Below, piece after piece: positions 1-10,211 of a stretch of 40,412 nucleotides of DNA. Numbering within the stretch: the first letter of the stretch is position 1; each line of letters begins with the position of its first letter. Position numbers and translations under genes: made by a program. The notes beneath the pieces are model-generated. The model ran no database searches. It saw only the letters and a list, made by a program, of their open reading frames with translations, and was not told the DNA's origin. This DNA is from Bacteroidales bacterium. GTDB taxonomy: Bacteria > Bacteroidota > Bacteroidia > Bacteroidales > UBA932. The stretch is taken from positions 1-40,412 of the forward strand of contig JAKSJQ010000015.1 of NCBI GenBank assembly GCA_024402115.1. Direction: 5' to 3'.

Positions 1-1521
1 ATCTTGCTGGAGGATGACAAAATCGACGAGCTCTGATTTCCAGAACATCTGGTGGTAGGTCAATGGAACGCCGTCATCACCGAGGATGTTGATCTGCTCC
101 TGTGCGTCACGGCCCTTGCGGATGATGTTCTTGGTCTTCTCTACCATCTCCACCCAACCTGGCATGATCTTCTCCGAGAGATGCTCACGGATTTCAGGAT
201 ACTCGAGGTACTTAGAGTAAGAGTCGATAGGATTGACTGCAGGATATCTCTTCTTGTCGGCGCGGTTCTGCTCGAGAGCGTAGAAGCAACGTGCGGCCTT
301 CTTTGTAGACTCGGTCACAGGCTCCTTGAGGTTACCGCCGGCAGGGGATACGGTACCGATGAAGGTAACCGAACCGGTCTCGCCGTTGTTGAGGTATACC
401 ATACCAGCGCGGGCATAGAAGCTTGAGATGATAGCCGAGAGGTCGACTGGGAATGCATCTGCACCAGGAAGCTCCTCCATACGGTTGGACATCTCACGGA
501 GAGCCTGAGCCCAACGAGAGGTAGAGTCGGCGAGGAGAAGAACCTTGAGACCCATTGCACGGTAGTACTCGCAGAGGGTCATAGCGGTGTATACGGATGC
601 CTCACGCGCAGCGACAGGCATGTTCGAGGTGTTACAGATGATGGTGGTACGCTCCATGAGGCTGCGGCCGGTGTGTGGGTCGACGAGCTCAGGGAACTCA
701 GTGAAGATCTCCACGACCTCATTTGCACGCTCACCGCAGGCTGCCATCACGATGACCTGTGCGTCACCCTGCTTTGCGATGGCATGCTGGAGCACGGTCT
801 TACCGCAACCGAAAGGTCCAGGGATGAAGCCTGTGCCGCCCTCAGCGATAGGATCGAGGGTGTCGATTACACGGACACCTGTCTCCATGATGCGTGAAGG
901 TCTTGGTTTCTCCTTATATCCCTTGATGGCCACCTTCACAGGCCACTTCTGGGTCATGGTTACGTCTACGTCCTCTCCGTCTGCATTTGTGAGGACTGCG
1001 ACTACCTTGTCGATGTTATATTCTCCAGCTTCCACGATTGACTTCACGGTGTACTCTCCCTTGAAAGCGAAAGGAACCATGATCTTGTGAGGAAGCCAGC
1101 CTTCCTTCACCTCGCCGAGCCAATCAGCAGCGACTACCTTGTCGCCAGGCTTCGCGATAGGGGTGAAGTCCCAGAGCTTCTCGTGGTTAAGTGGATCGGT
1201 GTATTCTCCTTTCTTGAGGAATACGCCTGTCATTGTGGTGAGGTCATTCTGGAGACCGTCGTAACAGCTCGAGAGAAGACCAGGACCGAGTGTTGCTTCG
1301 AGCATTCGTGCCTCGAATTCCACTTCGTTGCCATTCTTGAGTCCACGGGTACTCTCGAATACCTGTACAGCGGCCTTGTTGCCGTTCACCTTGATGACCT
1401 CGGCCATCAACTTGGTGTCGCCTACGGTGATGTAGCAGATCTCATTCTGCGACACTGGACCGTTGCATTCCACTGTAACGAGGTTGGAAACGATACCCGT
1501 AACCTTTCCTGTTGATTTCAT
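1..1521 (-). CDS. atpA: V-type ATP synthase subunit A (partial, C-terminus off left edge)
   Basis: Catalytic A subunit of the rotary V/A-type ATPase, which couples ATP hydrolysis or synthesis to ion flow at the inner membrane. The visible 507 codons begin MKSTGKVTGIVSN and contain the P-loop GPFGCGKTV near residue 235 followed by MAACGERANE, both hallmarks of the catalytic rather than the B subunit. The long insertion between the N-terminal barrel and the P-loop is also typical of A subunits. Family members are near 580-590 residues, so roughly 80 C-terminal residues lie beyond the window. It follows the DUF2764 gene by 15 bp in an operon E-DUF2764-A, the usual Bacteroidota order; B, D, I and K would be expected further left. 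The name is secure; whether the coupling ion is proton or sodium cannot be judged here. Confidence 0.97.
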   Translation of the reverse strand, partial: MKSTGKVTGIVSNLVTVECNGPVSQNEICYITVGDTKLMAEVIKVNGNKAAVQVFESTRGLKNGNEVEFEARMLEATLGPGLLSSCYDGLQNDLTTMTGVFLKKGEYTDPLNHEKLWDFTPIAKPGDKVVAADWLGEVKEGWLPHKIMVPFAFKGEYTVKSIVEAGEYNIDKVVAVLTNADGEDVDVTMTQKWPVKVAIKGYKEKPRPSRIMETGVRVIDTLDPIAEGGTGFIPGPFGCGKTVLQHAIAKQGDAQVIVMAACGERANEVVEIFTEFPELVDPHTGRSLMERTTIICNTSNMPVAAREASVYTAMTLCEYYRAMGLKVLLLADSTSRWAQALREMSNRMEELPGADAFPVDLSAIISSFYARAGMVYLNNGETGSVTFIGTVSPAGGNLKEPVTESTKKAARCFYALEQNRADKKRYPAVNPIDSYSKYLEYPEIREHLSEKIMPGWVEMVEKTKNIIRKGRDAQEQINILGDDGVPLTYHQMFWKSELVDFVILQQD

Positions 1522-1536
1522 ATGGTTTCTTATTAA

Positions 1537-2157
1537 CTAGTTTGCGTTGTACTGGACGCCCTTGAAGGTGCCACGAACCTCGTCTACGAGCTTCTTGAAC
1601 ATCTGGCGGCCGCTCTCTTCGTCAAGCTTGAACCAGCGTGCTACGATATGAAGCTTCGCGACGAAACCAAGAATGATCTCCATGTTGAAGTAATCGAACA
1701 ATGTCATTGCGTCGATCTTCTCCCACAGGAGGTCGTCAATACCCCTTTCGCGGGTGAGGATGTCACCCGAATGGAGGATTCCGTCAAGCTTTGCAGCCTC
1801 CTCGAACTCGACCTGCTCTGGCTCGCAGTCCTCGTCCTGGTTGAGGACGAGCACATCTTTGCCTGCAGGACGGCCCAGCTGGTCGTTGAGATACTCTACC
1901 TTGGCATTACGTACGGCAAGGTCGAACGCGAAGTAGTCGCGAATGAACTGGCTGTCGTGCGAAAGTGCTTCGTTGTAGAACTCCGCGCAGAGATTGTCTG
2001 GCTCGAAGCCCTTCTCGAGGAATTCCACGACGGCCTTGTCCTTGTCGGACAGCTGTGCGAGTATCTCTGCCATGATCGAGTCCGGAGTGTCACTCGCGAA
2101 CTTGTAGTCAGGGCTGAGCACTGGAAGGCTTGCTACTATGTAGTGGTAATTGTTCAT
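1537..2157 (-). CDS. DUF2764 family protein of the V-ATPase operon
   Basis: A 206-residue soluble protein starting MNNYHYIVASLPVLSPDY, with no signal peptide or membrane segment. It is acidic and largely helical in appearance. I recognise it as the DUF2764 family, which in Bacteroidota sits between the E and A subunit genes of V-type ATPase operons. Its ATG shares one base with the stop codon of the E-subunit gene (TAATG), which suggests translational coupling. From its fixed position, and because no subunit C gene is seen in this part of the operon, it may fill the C/d-like role linking the stalk and the membrane ring. That is inference from context, not sequence similarity that I can demonstrate. 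Confidence 0.85.
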   Translation of the reverse strand: MNNYHYIVASLPVLSPDYKFASDTPDSIMAEILAQLSDKDKAVVEFLEKGFEPDNLCAEFYNEALSHDSQFIRDYFAFDLAVRNAKVEYLNDQLGRPAGKDVLVLNQDEDCEPEQVEFEEAAKLDGILHSGDILTRERGIDDLLWEKIDAMTLFDYFNMEIILGFVAKLHIVARWFKLDEESGRQMFKKLVDEVRGTFKGVQYNAN

Positions 2158-2762
2158 TATCCGAACAGAATCTTCTTGGTTGCAGGACGAAGATATGCTC
2201 CGATGAGCTCCTGAAGTGTTTCGTCGGTAAGGCTGATGAAGTATGTTCCGTCCTTAGGGCCGATGGTGAATCCACCGCCGATCTTCTTGCTGAAGCTTGC
2301 GGCAACTTCGCCCTTGAGGATTGAAGCGAGCTCGCTGCTGATGAATGGCTCGAGCTCAGCCTTGAGTGACTCCGGAAGTACGAGATTGATGTCTGCTGAC
2401 TCCTCTGCGCTGAACTTCTCAGCGACTGCCTTGATGATACCCTTTACGAAATCTGCCTCGCTGAGGGCCTTCTTGGTAGAATCTGCAGTGATCTTAGAGA
2501 TGATGAGGTTCTCGATGTCCTGCTTGGTAGCTGCAACACTTTCGCGTGACGCCATCTTGATGTCTGAAGCGACTTTCGACTTGATGTCCTCAGCCTCCTT
2601 GCGAGCCTGTGCGACGATAGCTTCTGCCTGGCTCTTGGCGTCAGCAACGATTGCCTCTGCCTGGGCTTTTGCCTTTGCTACAAGCTCCTCGCCCTCGAGT
2701 TTACCTTTAGACAGACCCTCGTTGTAGAGTTTGTCTGTCAATTCCTGCAATTTGTTCTGCAT
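2157..2762 (-). CDS. atpE: V-type ATP synthase subunit E (peripheral stalk)
   Basis: Peripheral stalk subunit of the V/A-type ATPase. The 201-residue product starts MQNKLQELTDKLYNEGL. It has a long charged, alanine-rich helix over residues about 15-90 (repeated AKAQAEAIVADAK-like heptads, predicted coiled coil that pairs with the partner stalk subunit) and a globular C-terminal half ending in LRPATKKILFG, as expected for E subunits. It is the first gene of the operon and overlaps the next start by one base. A Bacteroidota -7 box lies about 50 bp upstream of the ATG. Length and architecture fit the family. Confidence 0.93.
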   Translation of the reverse strand: MQNKLQELTDKLYNEGLSKGKLEGEELVAKAKAQAEAIVADAKSQAEAIVAQARKEAEDIKSKVASDIKMASRESVAATKQDIENLIISKITADSTKKALSEADFVKGIIKAVAEKFSAEESADINLVLPESLKAELEPFISSELASILKGEVAASFSKKIGGGFTIGPKDGTYFISLTDETLQELIGAYLRPATKKILFG

Positions 2763-2810
2763 ATGTCGTAGTTATTAGTTGTTTTCGGTTAGTCCAAATT
2801 CGGACATTTA

Positions 2811-2818
2811 CAAATATA
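2811..2818 (-). promoter_or_regulatory. Promoter -7 box for the V-ATPase operon
   Basis: On the minus strand this reads TATATTTG, an exact TAnnTTTG Bacteroidota -7 element, about 50 bp upstream of the subunit E start. A clean TTTG at the usual -33 distance is not present; a TTG-rich stretch at 2831-2838 is the nearest candidate. Confidence 0.6.
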
Positions 2819-2842
2819 AGAAAAAAGTCACAACAATAGTAC

Positions 2843-2875
2843 ACAAAACCACCCTATCGATTAGGGTGGTTTTGT
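2843..2875 (-). terminator. Intrinsic terminator downstream of metF
   Basis: A 14-bp perfect stem (2843-2856 with 2862-2875) and a five-base loop lie about 30 bp past the metF stop. The stem ends in A/T runs, giving a U-rich 3' arm on the minus strand. It separates metHF from the V-ATPase promoter. Confidence 0.8.
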
Positions 2876-2906
2876 ACATTTTCTCGTTTTTTATTGACTT
2901 TTTGGT

Positions 2907-3836
2907 CTAAAAGCACTCGCGAAGAATCTCGCAGATATTTCTCGTTTTGCCCATCGTATAGAAGTGAACGGCTGGTACTCCGTGCTTCAGGAGGTCCTTG
3001 CACTGCTTCTTGCACCACTCGGTACCTATCTCGTAGACGGCTTCCTTGTCCGATGCGGCGGCCTCGATTGCTGATGAGAGTTCTACAGGTATGTCGAGAG
3101 AGAAAGACTCCGGTAACATGTGAACCTGTCTTGCTGTAGAGAGAGGCTTGAGACCAGGTATGATAGGGACGGTGATTCCGGCTTCCCTGCAGCGCCTCTC
3201 GAAATCGTAGAAGACCTCGTTGTCGAAGAACATCTGGGTGATGACATAGTCCGCGCCTGCGTCGACCTTTTTCTTGAGGTTGAGTATGTCGGTCTCGATG
3301 TTGGGTGCCTCGAAATGCTTCTCTGGATATCCTCCCACGCCTATGCTGAAATGGCGGCCTGTCTCCTCGCGTCTGTAGTCCCTGATACCTTCTACAAGCT
3401 CGCTCGCATACGCGTATCCACCCGGGGTAGGGACAAACCTCTTCTCGCTGGTTAGACAATCTCCGCGGAGTGCCAGGCAATTGTCTATACCCATGTAGTA
3501 AAGGTTGTCGAGCTCCTTGTTGATCTGCTCGATGGTGGCGCCGGCGCATATGATGTGCGGAACGGCCTCGATATGGTACTTGGACATGATGGCCGCACAT
3601 ACGGCCACCTCGCTGATGCGGTTCTGCACGACTTTCCTTGTATAGGTGCCATCGGCGTTCTGCACATACTCGTATTCATCGCGGTGACAGGTCACGTTGA
3701 TGTACTTCGGGTCGAACTCCATGAATGGGAGTATGCTGTCGAGCAGATCCTCGCGGCTCATTCCCTTGAGCGGCGGAACTATCTCCAGTGATGGATAAGC
3801 CTGGTGGCTCTCCTTGAGTATATCTGAAATTTTCAT
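2907..3836 (-). CDS. metF: Methylenetetrahydrofolate reductase
   Basis: Reduces 5,10-methylene-THF to 5-methyl-THF, the methyl donor for MetH; a cytosolic FAD-dependent TIM-barrel enzyme. The 309-residue product shows the family motifs: SLEIVPP near the N-terminus (where the catalytic Glu lies), YINVTCHRDE, PHIICAGAT, CLALRGD and YVITQMFFDNE, with a C-terminal segment of normal length. It starts 8 bp after the metH stop, so the two successive enzymes of the methyl branch are co-transcribed. A strong terminator follows. No SAM or cobalamin riboswitch is visible in the short leader of the operon. Confidence 0.96.
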   Translation of the reverse strand: MKISDILKESHQAYPSLEIVPPLKGMSREDLLDSILPFMEFDPKYINVTCHRDEYEYVQNADGTYTRKVVQNRISEVAVCAAIMSKYHIEAVPHIICAGATIEQINKELDNLYYMGIDNCLALRGDCLTSEKRFVPTPGGYAYASELVEGIRDYRREETGRHFSIGVGGYPEKHFEAPNIETDILNLKKKVDAGADYVITQMFFDNEVFYDFERRCREAGITVPIIPGLKPLSTARQVHMLPESFSLDIPVELSSAIEAAASDKEAVYEIGTEWCKKQCKDLLKHGVPAVHFYTMGKTRNICEILRECF

Positions 3837-3844
3837 CTTCTATT

Positions 3845-7120
<3,276 letters not shown>

Positions 7121-7149
7121 CTGGGGAGGTAGGAACTACTTTCGATAAT

Positions 7150-7157
7150 CAAAGATA
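7150..7157 (-). promoter_or_regulatory. Promoter -7 box for metH-metF
   Basis: Minus strand TATCTTTG, an exact TAnnTTTG element, 29 bp upstream of the metH ATG. The leader would be only about 20-25 nt, too short to hold a riboswitch. A T-run ending in TTTG (7172-7175) lies upstream, but closer than the ideal -33 spacing. Confidence 0.6.
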
Positions 7158-7172
7158 GGAAAATACTATGAC

Positions 7173-7203
7173 AAAAAAAAGGCGACCTAGTAAGGCCGCC
7201 TTT
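7173..7203 (-). terminator. Intrinsic terminator downstream of the yebC gene
   Basis: An 11-bp stem with one mismatch (7178-7188 with 7193-7203) and a four-base loop. On the minus strand it is followed by eight T. It lies just past the 7225 stop of the YebC family gene. Confidence 0.85.
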
Positions 7204-7224
7204 CATTATTCTGTCGTAGAATGA

Positions 7225-7962
7225 TTATTCTGCAGGCTTGAGGTTGGTGTATACGTTCTGGACGTCGTCGTCCTCCTCGATCTTCTCGATGAGCTTGTCT
7301 ACCTCGACGCGCTCCTCGGCAGAAAGCTCTACGAGCTCGCCGGTAGCGAGACGGGTGAACTCGCCTGACATGAGCTCGTAACCGTTGTCCTCGATGTACT
7401 TCTGGATCTGGTTGAAGGCGGTGAACTCTCCGTATACACAGATGTTCTTGTTCTCGTCCTCATCCTCCTCCTCGAAAATCTCATCAACACCGTAGTCGAT
7501 CATCTCGAGCTCGAGCTCCTCAAGATCGTATGGACCGTTGATCTTGAAACGGAACATACTCTTGCGCTCGAAGAGATACTCTACGCTACCTGCGGTACCG
7601 AGAGAACCACCGAACTTGGTGAAGTATGAACGTACGTTAGCTACAGTACGGTTGTTGTTGTCAGTCGCTGTCTCTACGAGTACTGCGATTCCATGAGGCG
7701 CGCGGCCTTCGAATACAACCTCCTTGTAATCTGCCTGGTCCTTCTCGTTTGCCCTCTTGATGGCGCGCTCGATATTGTCCTTAGGCATATTCTCGCTGCG
7801 TGCAGTCTGGAGGAGTGCGCGGAGGCGAGGGTTACCGGTAACATCTGGACCGCCCTGCTTTACAGCGATGGTGATTTCCTTTCCGATCTTGGTGAAGGTC
7901 TTGGCCATGTGGCCCCAACGCTTCATCTTCCTTTCTTTTCTGAACTCGAATGCTCTTCCCAT
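7225..7962 (-). CDS. YebC/PmpR family protein (TACO1-like)
   Basis: A 245-residue member of the YebC family. These proteins were long annotated as DNA-binding regulators and are also described as translation factors that relieve ribosome stalling, related to mitochondrial TACO1. The N-terminus MGRAFEFRKERKMKRWGHMAKTF is the usual Bacteroidota form of the family start. Family signatures follow: IKRANEKDQADY, then VFEGRAPHGIAVLVE and TDNNNRTVANVRSYFTKFGG. The C-terminal half is very acidic, with a Glu/Asp-rich loop near residues 160-170. It starts 9 bp after the TPR gene, so the two are probably co-transcribed, and a strong terminator follows. Confidence 0.94.
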   Translation of the reverse strand: MGRAFEFRKERKMKRWGHMAKTFTKIGKEITIAVKQGGPDVTGNPRLRALLQTARSENMPKDNIERAIKRANEKDQADYKEVVFEGRAPHGIAVLVETATDNNNRTVANVRSYFTKFGGSLGTAGSVEYLFERKSMFRFKINGPYDLEELELEMIDYGVDEIFEEEDEDENKNICVYGEFTAFNQIQKYIEDNGYELMSGEFTRLATGELVELSAEERVEVDKLIEKIEEDDDVQNVYTNLKPAE

Positions 7963-7971
7963 GGTATCTGA

Positions 7972-8640
7972 TTATTTTGCTTCGATTCTGGTGATGTACT
8001 TGTCGATATCCATAGCCTCGTTTGACATAGGCCAATCGTCCCTGATCTCCTTGTAGAGCTTGAGAGCCTCGTCATTCTTGCCGAGCTCCTCATAAACGAT
8101 ACCTGCCTTGAGGAGGTATGCTGCACCGAAGAGGTTGCCGCTGGTCTTGGCTGCCTTCTTGTAGCACTCGATAGCCTTTGTGTAGTTCTCGAGACCGCAG
8201 TAAGCGTCGCCCTGGCATGCGATGGCGCGTCCAGCGAGGATAGCTTCCTTACCGTTGTACTTCTTGAGATAGTTGAGAGCTGACTCATAGTTACCGAGCT
8301 GGAGCTCGCAGATACCTGCATAGAGGTTCACAGCCTTTCCGGCCTTGTTACCGTACTCCTTAGCGATCTCCTCGAAGCCCATGATGTTGCCGTCACCCTT
8401 GAGCGCGGTCTCGTAGTCCTGAGCAGCGAAAAGGTTCTCTGCAGGGAAAAGCTGTCCGAGTGCCTCTGCCTTCTTAGGAGCGTACACGTACTTTGAGTAG
8501 AGGAATGCGATAGCTGCAATCACTACGACTGTAGCAGCGCAGATGCCGATGACCTTGAGGTTCTTCGTGATGAAGAGTTCGGTCTTGGAAACTGCCTCTG
8601 GAGTTTCCTGAACGTTGACGTTCTTGTTTTCGTTTGCCAT
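7972..8640 (-). CDS. Membrane-anchored tetratricopeptide repeat protein
   Basis: A 222-residue protein; the start at 8640 (MANENKNVNVQETPEAV) is preferred over upstream in-frame Met codons because the promoter and recF regulatory region lie there. A short cytoplasmic tail is followed by one membrane helix (about residues 27-47, VIGICAATVVVIAAIAFLYS). A TPR solenoid follows (about 70-222), with repeats seen as YAGICELQLGNYESALNYLK, GDAYCGLENYTKAIECYKKA and AGIVYEELGKNDEALKLYKE. Such single-pass TPR proteins (YfgM-like) often scaffold envelope or secretion complexes, but the partner here is unknown. Transcribed first in a two-gene unit with the YebC family gene. Confidence 0.9.
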   Translation of the reverse strand: MANENKNVNVQETPEAVSKTELFITKNLKVIGICAATVVVIAAIAFLYSKYVYAPKKAEALGQLFPAENLFAAQDYETALKGDGNIMGFEEIAKEYGNKAGKAVNLYAGICELQLGNYESALNYLKKYNGKEAILAGRAIACQGDAYCGLENYTKAIECYKKAAKTSGNLFGAAYLLKAGIVYEELGKNDEALKLYKEIRDDWPMSNEAMDIDKYITRIEAK

Positions 8641-8682
8641 ATCGTTATTTATTATTTTCAATAATATTCTGCAATGAGCCTG

Positions 8683-8714
8683 CAAATTTATGAATTTTTG
8701 TACAATCAAGCAAA
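8683..8714 (-). promoter_or_regulatory. Bacteroidota promoter for the TPR-yebC unit
   Basis: On the minus strand TTTG (8711-8714), a 20-base spacer and TAAATTTG (8683-8690) form a full -33/-7 match. The predicted leader is about 35-40 nt. It overlaps the divergent recF promoter. Confidence 0.75.
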
Positions 8715-8732
8715 TGGAATGATGTATCTTTG
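8697..8732 (+). promoter_or_regulatory. Bacteroidota promoter for recF
   Basis: TTTG at 8697-8700 and TATCTTTG at 8725-8732 (spacer 24, slightly long). The -7 box ends only 7 bp before the chosen recF ATG at 8740, so the mRNA would be leaderless or nearly so. Confidence 0.65.
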
Positions 8733-8739
8733 TGTCGCT

Positions 8740-9834
8740 ATGCCGACATTGGAGAAAATATCTATCGCTGACTTCAGGAACATCGCTTTCCAGGAGCTGG
8801 ATTTCTCGCCCAATATCAACTGTATTTCGGGCAACAACGGTGAGGGGAAGACCAATCTTCTGGCCGCAATCTACTATCTGTCAATGACCAAGAGCAACTT
8901 CGCGTCAACCGACAGGTATAACTTCCGTCATGGGCAGGATTCCTTCACTCTTTGTGGCAGCTATCGCATGGAGAACGGGCTTGTCAGCAAGATTGCTCTC
9001 CAGGTCGATGGTGAAGGAAAGAAACTTCGCAGGGACGACAAGCCGTATCCGAAGATATCGGAGCATGTTGGCCTTCTTCCTATTGTGATGGTCTCTCCGG
9101 CGGACACTTCACTTGTCAGCGAATCTGGCGAGGAGAGAAGGAAGTTCGTCAATTCAGTGCTCTCTCAGATGGATCAGCAGTACCTTCTCGCTGCTCAGCA
9201 GTACAACAGGCTTCTGCTCCAGAGGAACAAGATGCTGAAGGAGGGGAATTATGCTGAAGACCTGATGCAGGTGGTCGACATGAAGCTGGCAATGTATGCC
9301 CAGCCTCTCTATGAGGCAAGGGCGCGTTTCATAGAACAGCTTGAACCCATCGTCGCCGAGTATTACAAGGCACTTTCCGGAGGCTCGGAGAAGGTCGGAA
9401 TCAAGTATGAGTCCGATCTGCACAAGGAACCTCTTGACCAGATTCTTGCGTCCAGGATTGAGAAGGACAGGATACTCAGATATACAACTGCAGGCCTCCA
9501 GAGGGACGATTTCGTGTTCGAGATGGATGGAATGCCTATACGTAGGTGTGGCTCCCAGGGACAGCAGAAGTCTTTTCTCGTGGCGCTCAAGTTCGCCCAG
9601 TATGACATAATGAAGAAGACCTACGGATTCGCTCCCATGCTTCTTCTCGACGATGTCTTCGATAAGCTCGACATGGGCAGGATATCCAACCTCCTCGGCA
9701 TGGTCTCGAGCAGCGATTTCGGACAGATTTTCATCACTGACTGCAACAAGGTGAGGCTTCGCGGAATAGTCGACAGCCTGACCTCTGACAGGGCATATTT
9801 CGAGACCTCAGGCGGCGTTTTCACCAAGGCATAG
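8740..9834 (+). CDS. recF: DNA replication/repair protein RecF
   Basis: SMC-like ATPase that loads RecA at single-strand gaps through RecFOR. The 364-residue product starts MPTLEKISIADFRN, the usual RecF beginning; in-frame codons further upstream are rejected because they would overlap the promoter. The Walker A motif is GNNGEGKT (residues 31-38). A helical coiled region follows around residues 120-200. The ABC-type signature appears as RRCGSQGQQKSF and Walker B as MLLLDDVFDKLD, both near residues 270-310. Length is normal. The DUF721 gene begins 2 bp after its stop, a recF-DUF721 pairing that recurs in bacteria. Confidence 0.96.
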   Translation: MPTLEKISIADFRNIAFQELDFSPNINCISGNNGEGKTNLLAAIYYLSMTKSNFASTDRYNFRHGQDSFTLCGSYRMENGLVSKIALQVDGEGKKLRRDDKPYPKISEHVGLLPIVMVSPADTSLVSESGEERRKFVNSVLSQMDQQYLLAAQQYNRLLLQRNKMLKEGNYAEDLMQVVDMKLAMYAQPLYEARARFIEQLEPIVAEYYKALSGGSEKVGIKYESDLHKEPLDQILASRIEKDRILRYTTAGLQRDDFVFEMDGMPIRRCGSQGQQKSFLVALKFAQYDIMKKTYGFAPMLLLDDVFDKLDMGRISNLLGMVSSSDFGQIFITDCNKVRLRGIVDSLTSDRAYFETSGGVFTKA

Positions 9835-9836
9835 CG

Positions 9837-10163
9837 ATGGACAGCATCAAGAGAAAGGAGCCACAGCCTATGGATGTGGTAATCAAGGAATTCATCCGTG
9901 AGATGAAGCTTACCTCGGGGCTCAACACCCAGCGTATATTTGCTGCGTGGGATGAAGTTTCCGGGGCTGCGAAGTGGACGACGAACCGCTTCTTCAAGGA
10001 CGGTGTCCTCTACATCACGATGAACTCTTCGGTTGCGCGCAACCACCTTGTGTTCCAGCTCCCGGAGCTGACACGTTCCATAAACGACAGACTGATGGCG
10101 GATCCGCTTTTCGTCAAGGATGATCCAAAGTCACGTCTCGTCACGCGAATCATTCTCAAGTAG
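9837..10163 (+). CDS. DUF721 (DciA-like) domain protein
   Basis: A 108-residue protein with a DUF721 core: a basic N-terminus (MDSIKRKEPQPMDVVIKEFI), then AWDEVSGAAKWTTN, then FKDGVLYITMNSSVARNHL. DUF721 defines the DciA family, which helps load the replicative helicase in bacteria lacking DnaC/DnaI. This small form is essentially the KH-like domain alone. It lies 2 bp after recF, consistent with a DNA replication or repair role and translational coupling. Assignment to helicase loading in this organism is inference. Confidence 0.88.
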   Translation: MDSIKRKEPQPMDVVIKEFIREMKLTSGLNTQRIFAAWDEVSGAAKWTTNRFFKDGVLYITMNSSVARNHLVFQLPELTRSINDRLMADPLFVKDDPKSRLVTRIILK

Positions 10164-10181
10164 GATATCCGCGCAGTTTGC

Positions 10182-10189
10182 TATATTTG
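10182..10189 (+). promoter_or_regulatory. Promoter -7 box for glnN
   Basis: TATATTTG, an exact TAnnTTTG element, 22 bp upstream of the glutamine synthetase ATG. No TTTG is seen at the ideal -33 spacing; one lies immediately upstream (10177-10180). Confidence 0.55.
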
Positions 10190-10211
10190 CAGAAGAATAC
10201 ATAATTAAGAT

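Noticed and set aside
7121..7149. Cobalamin or SAM riboswitch in front of metH
   Set aside because: The promoter box lies about 30 bp before the ATG, so the leader is too short for either riboswitch.
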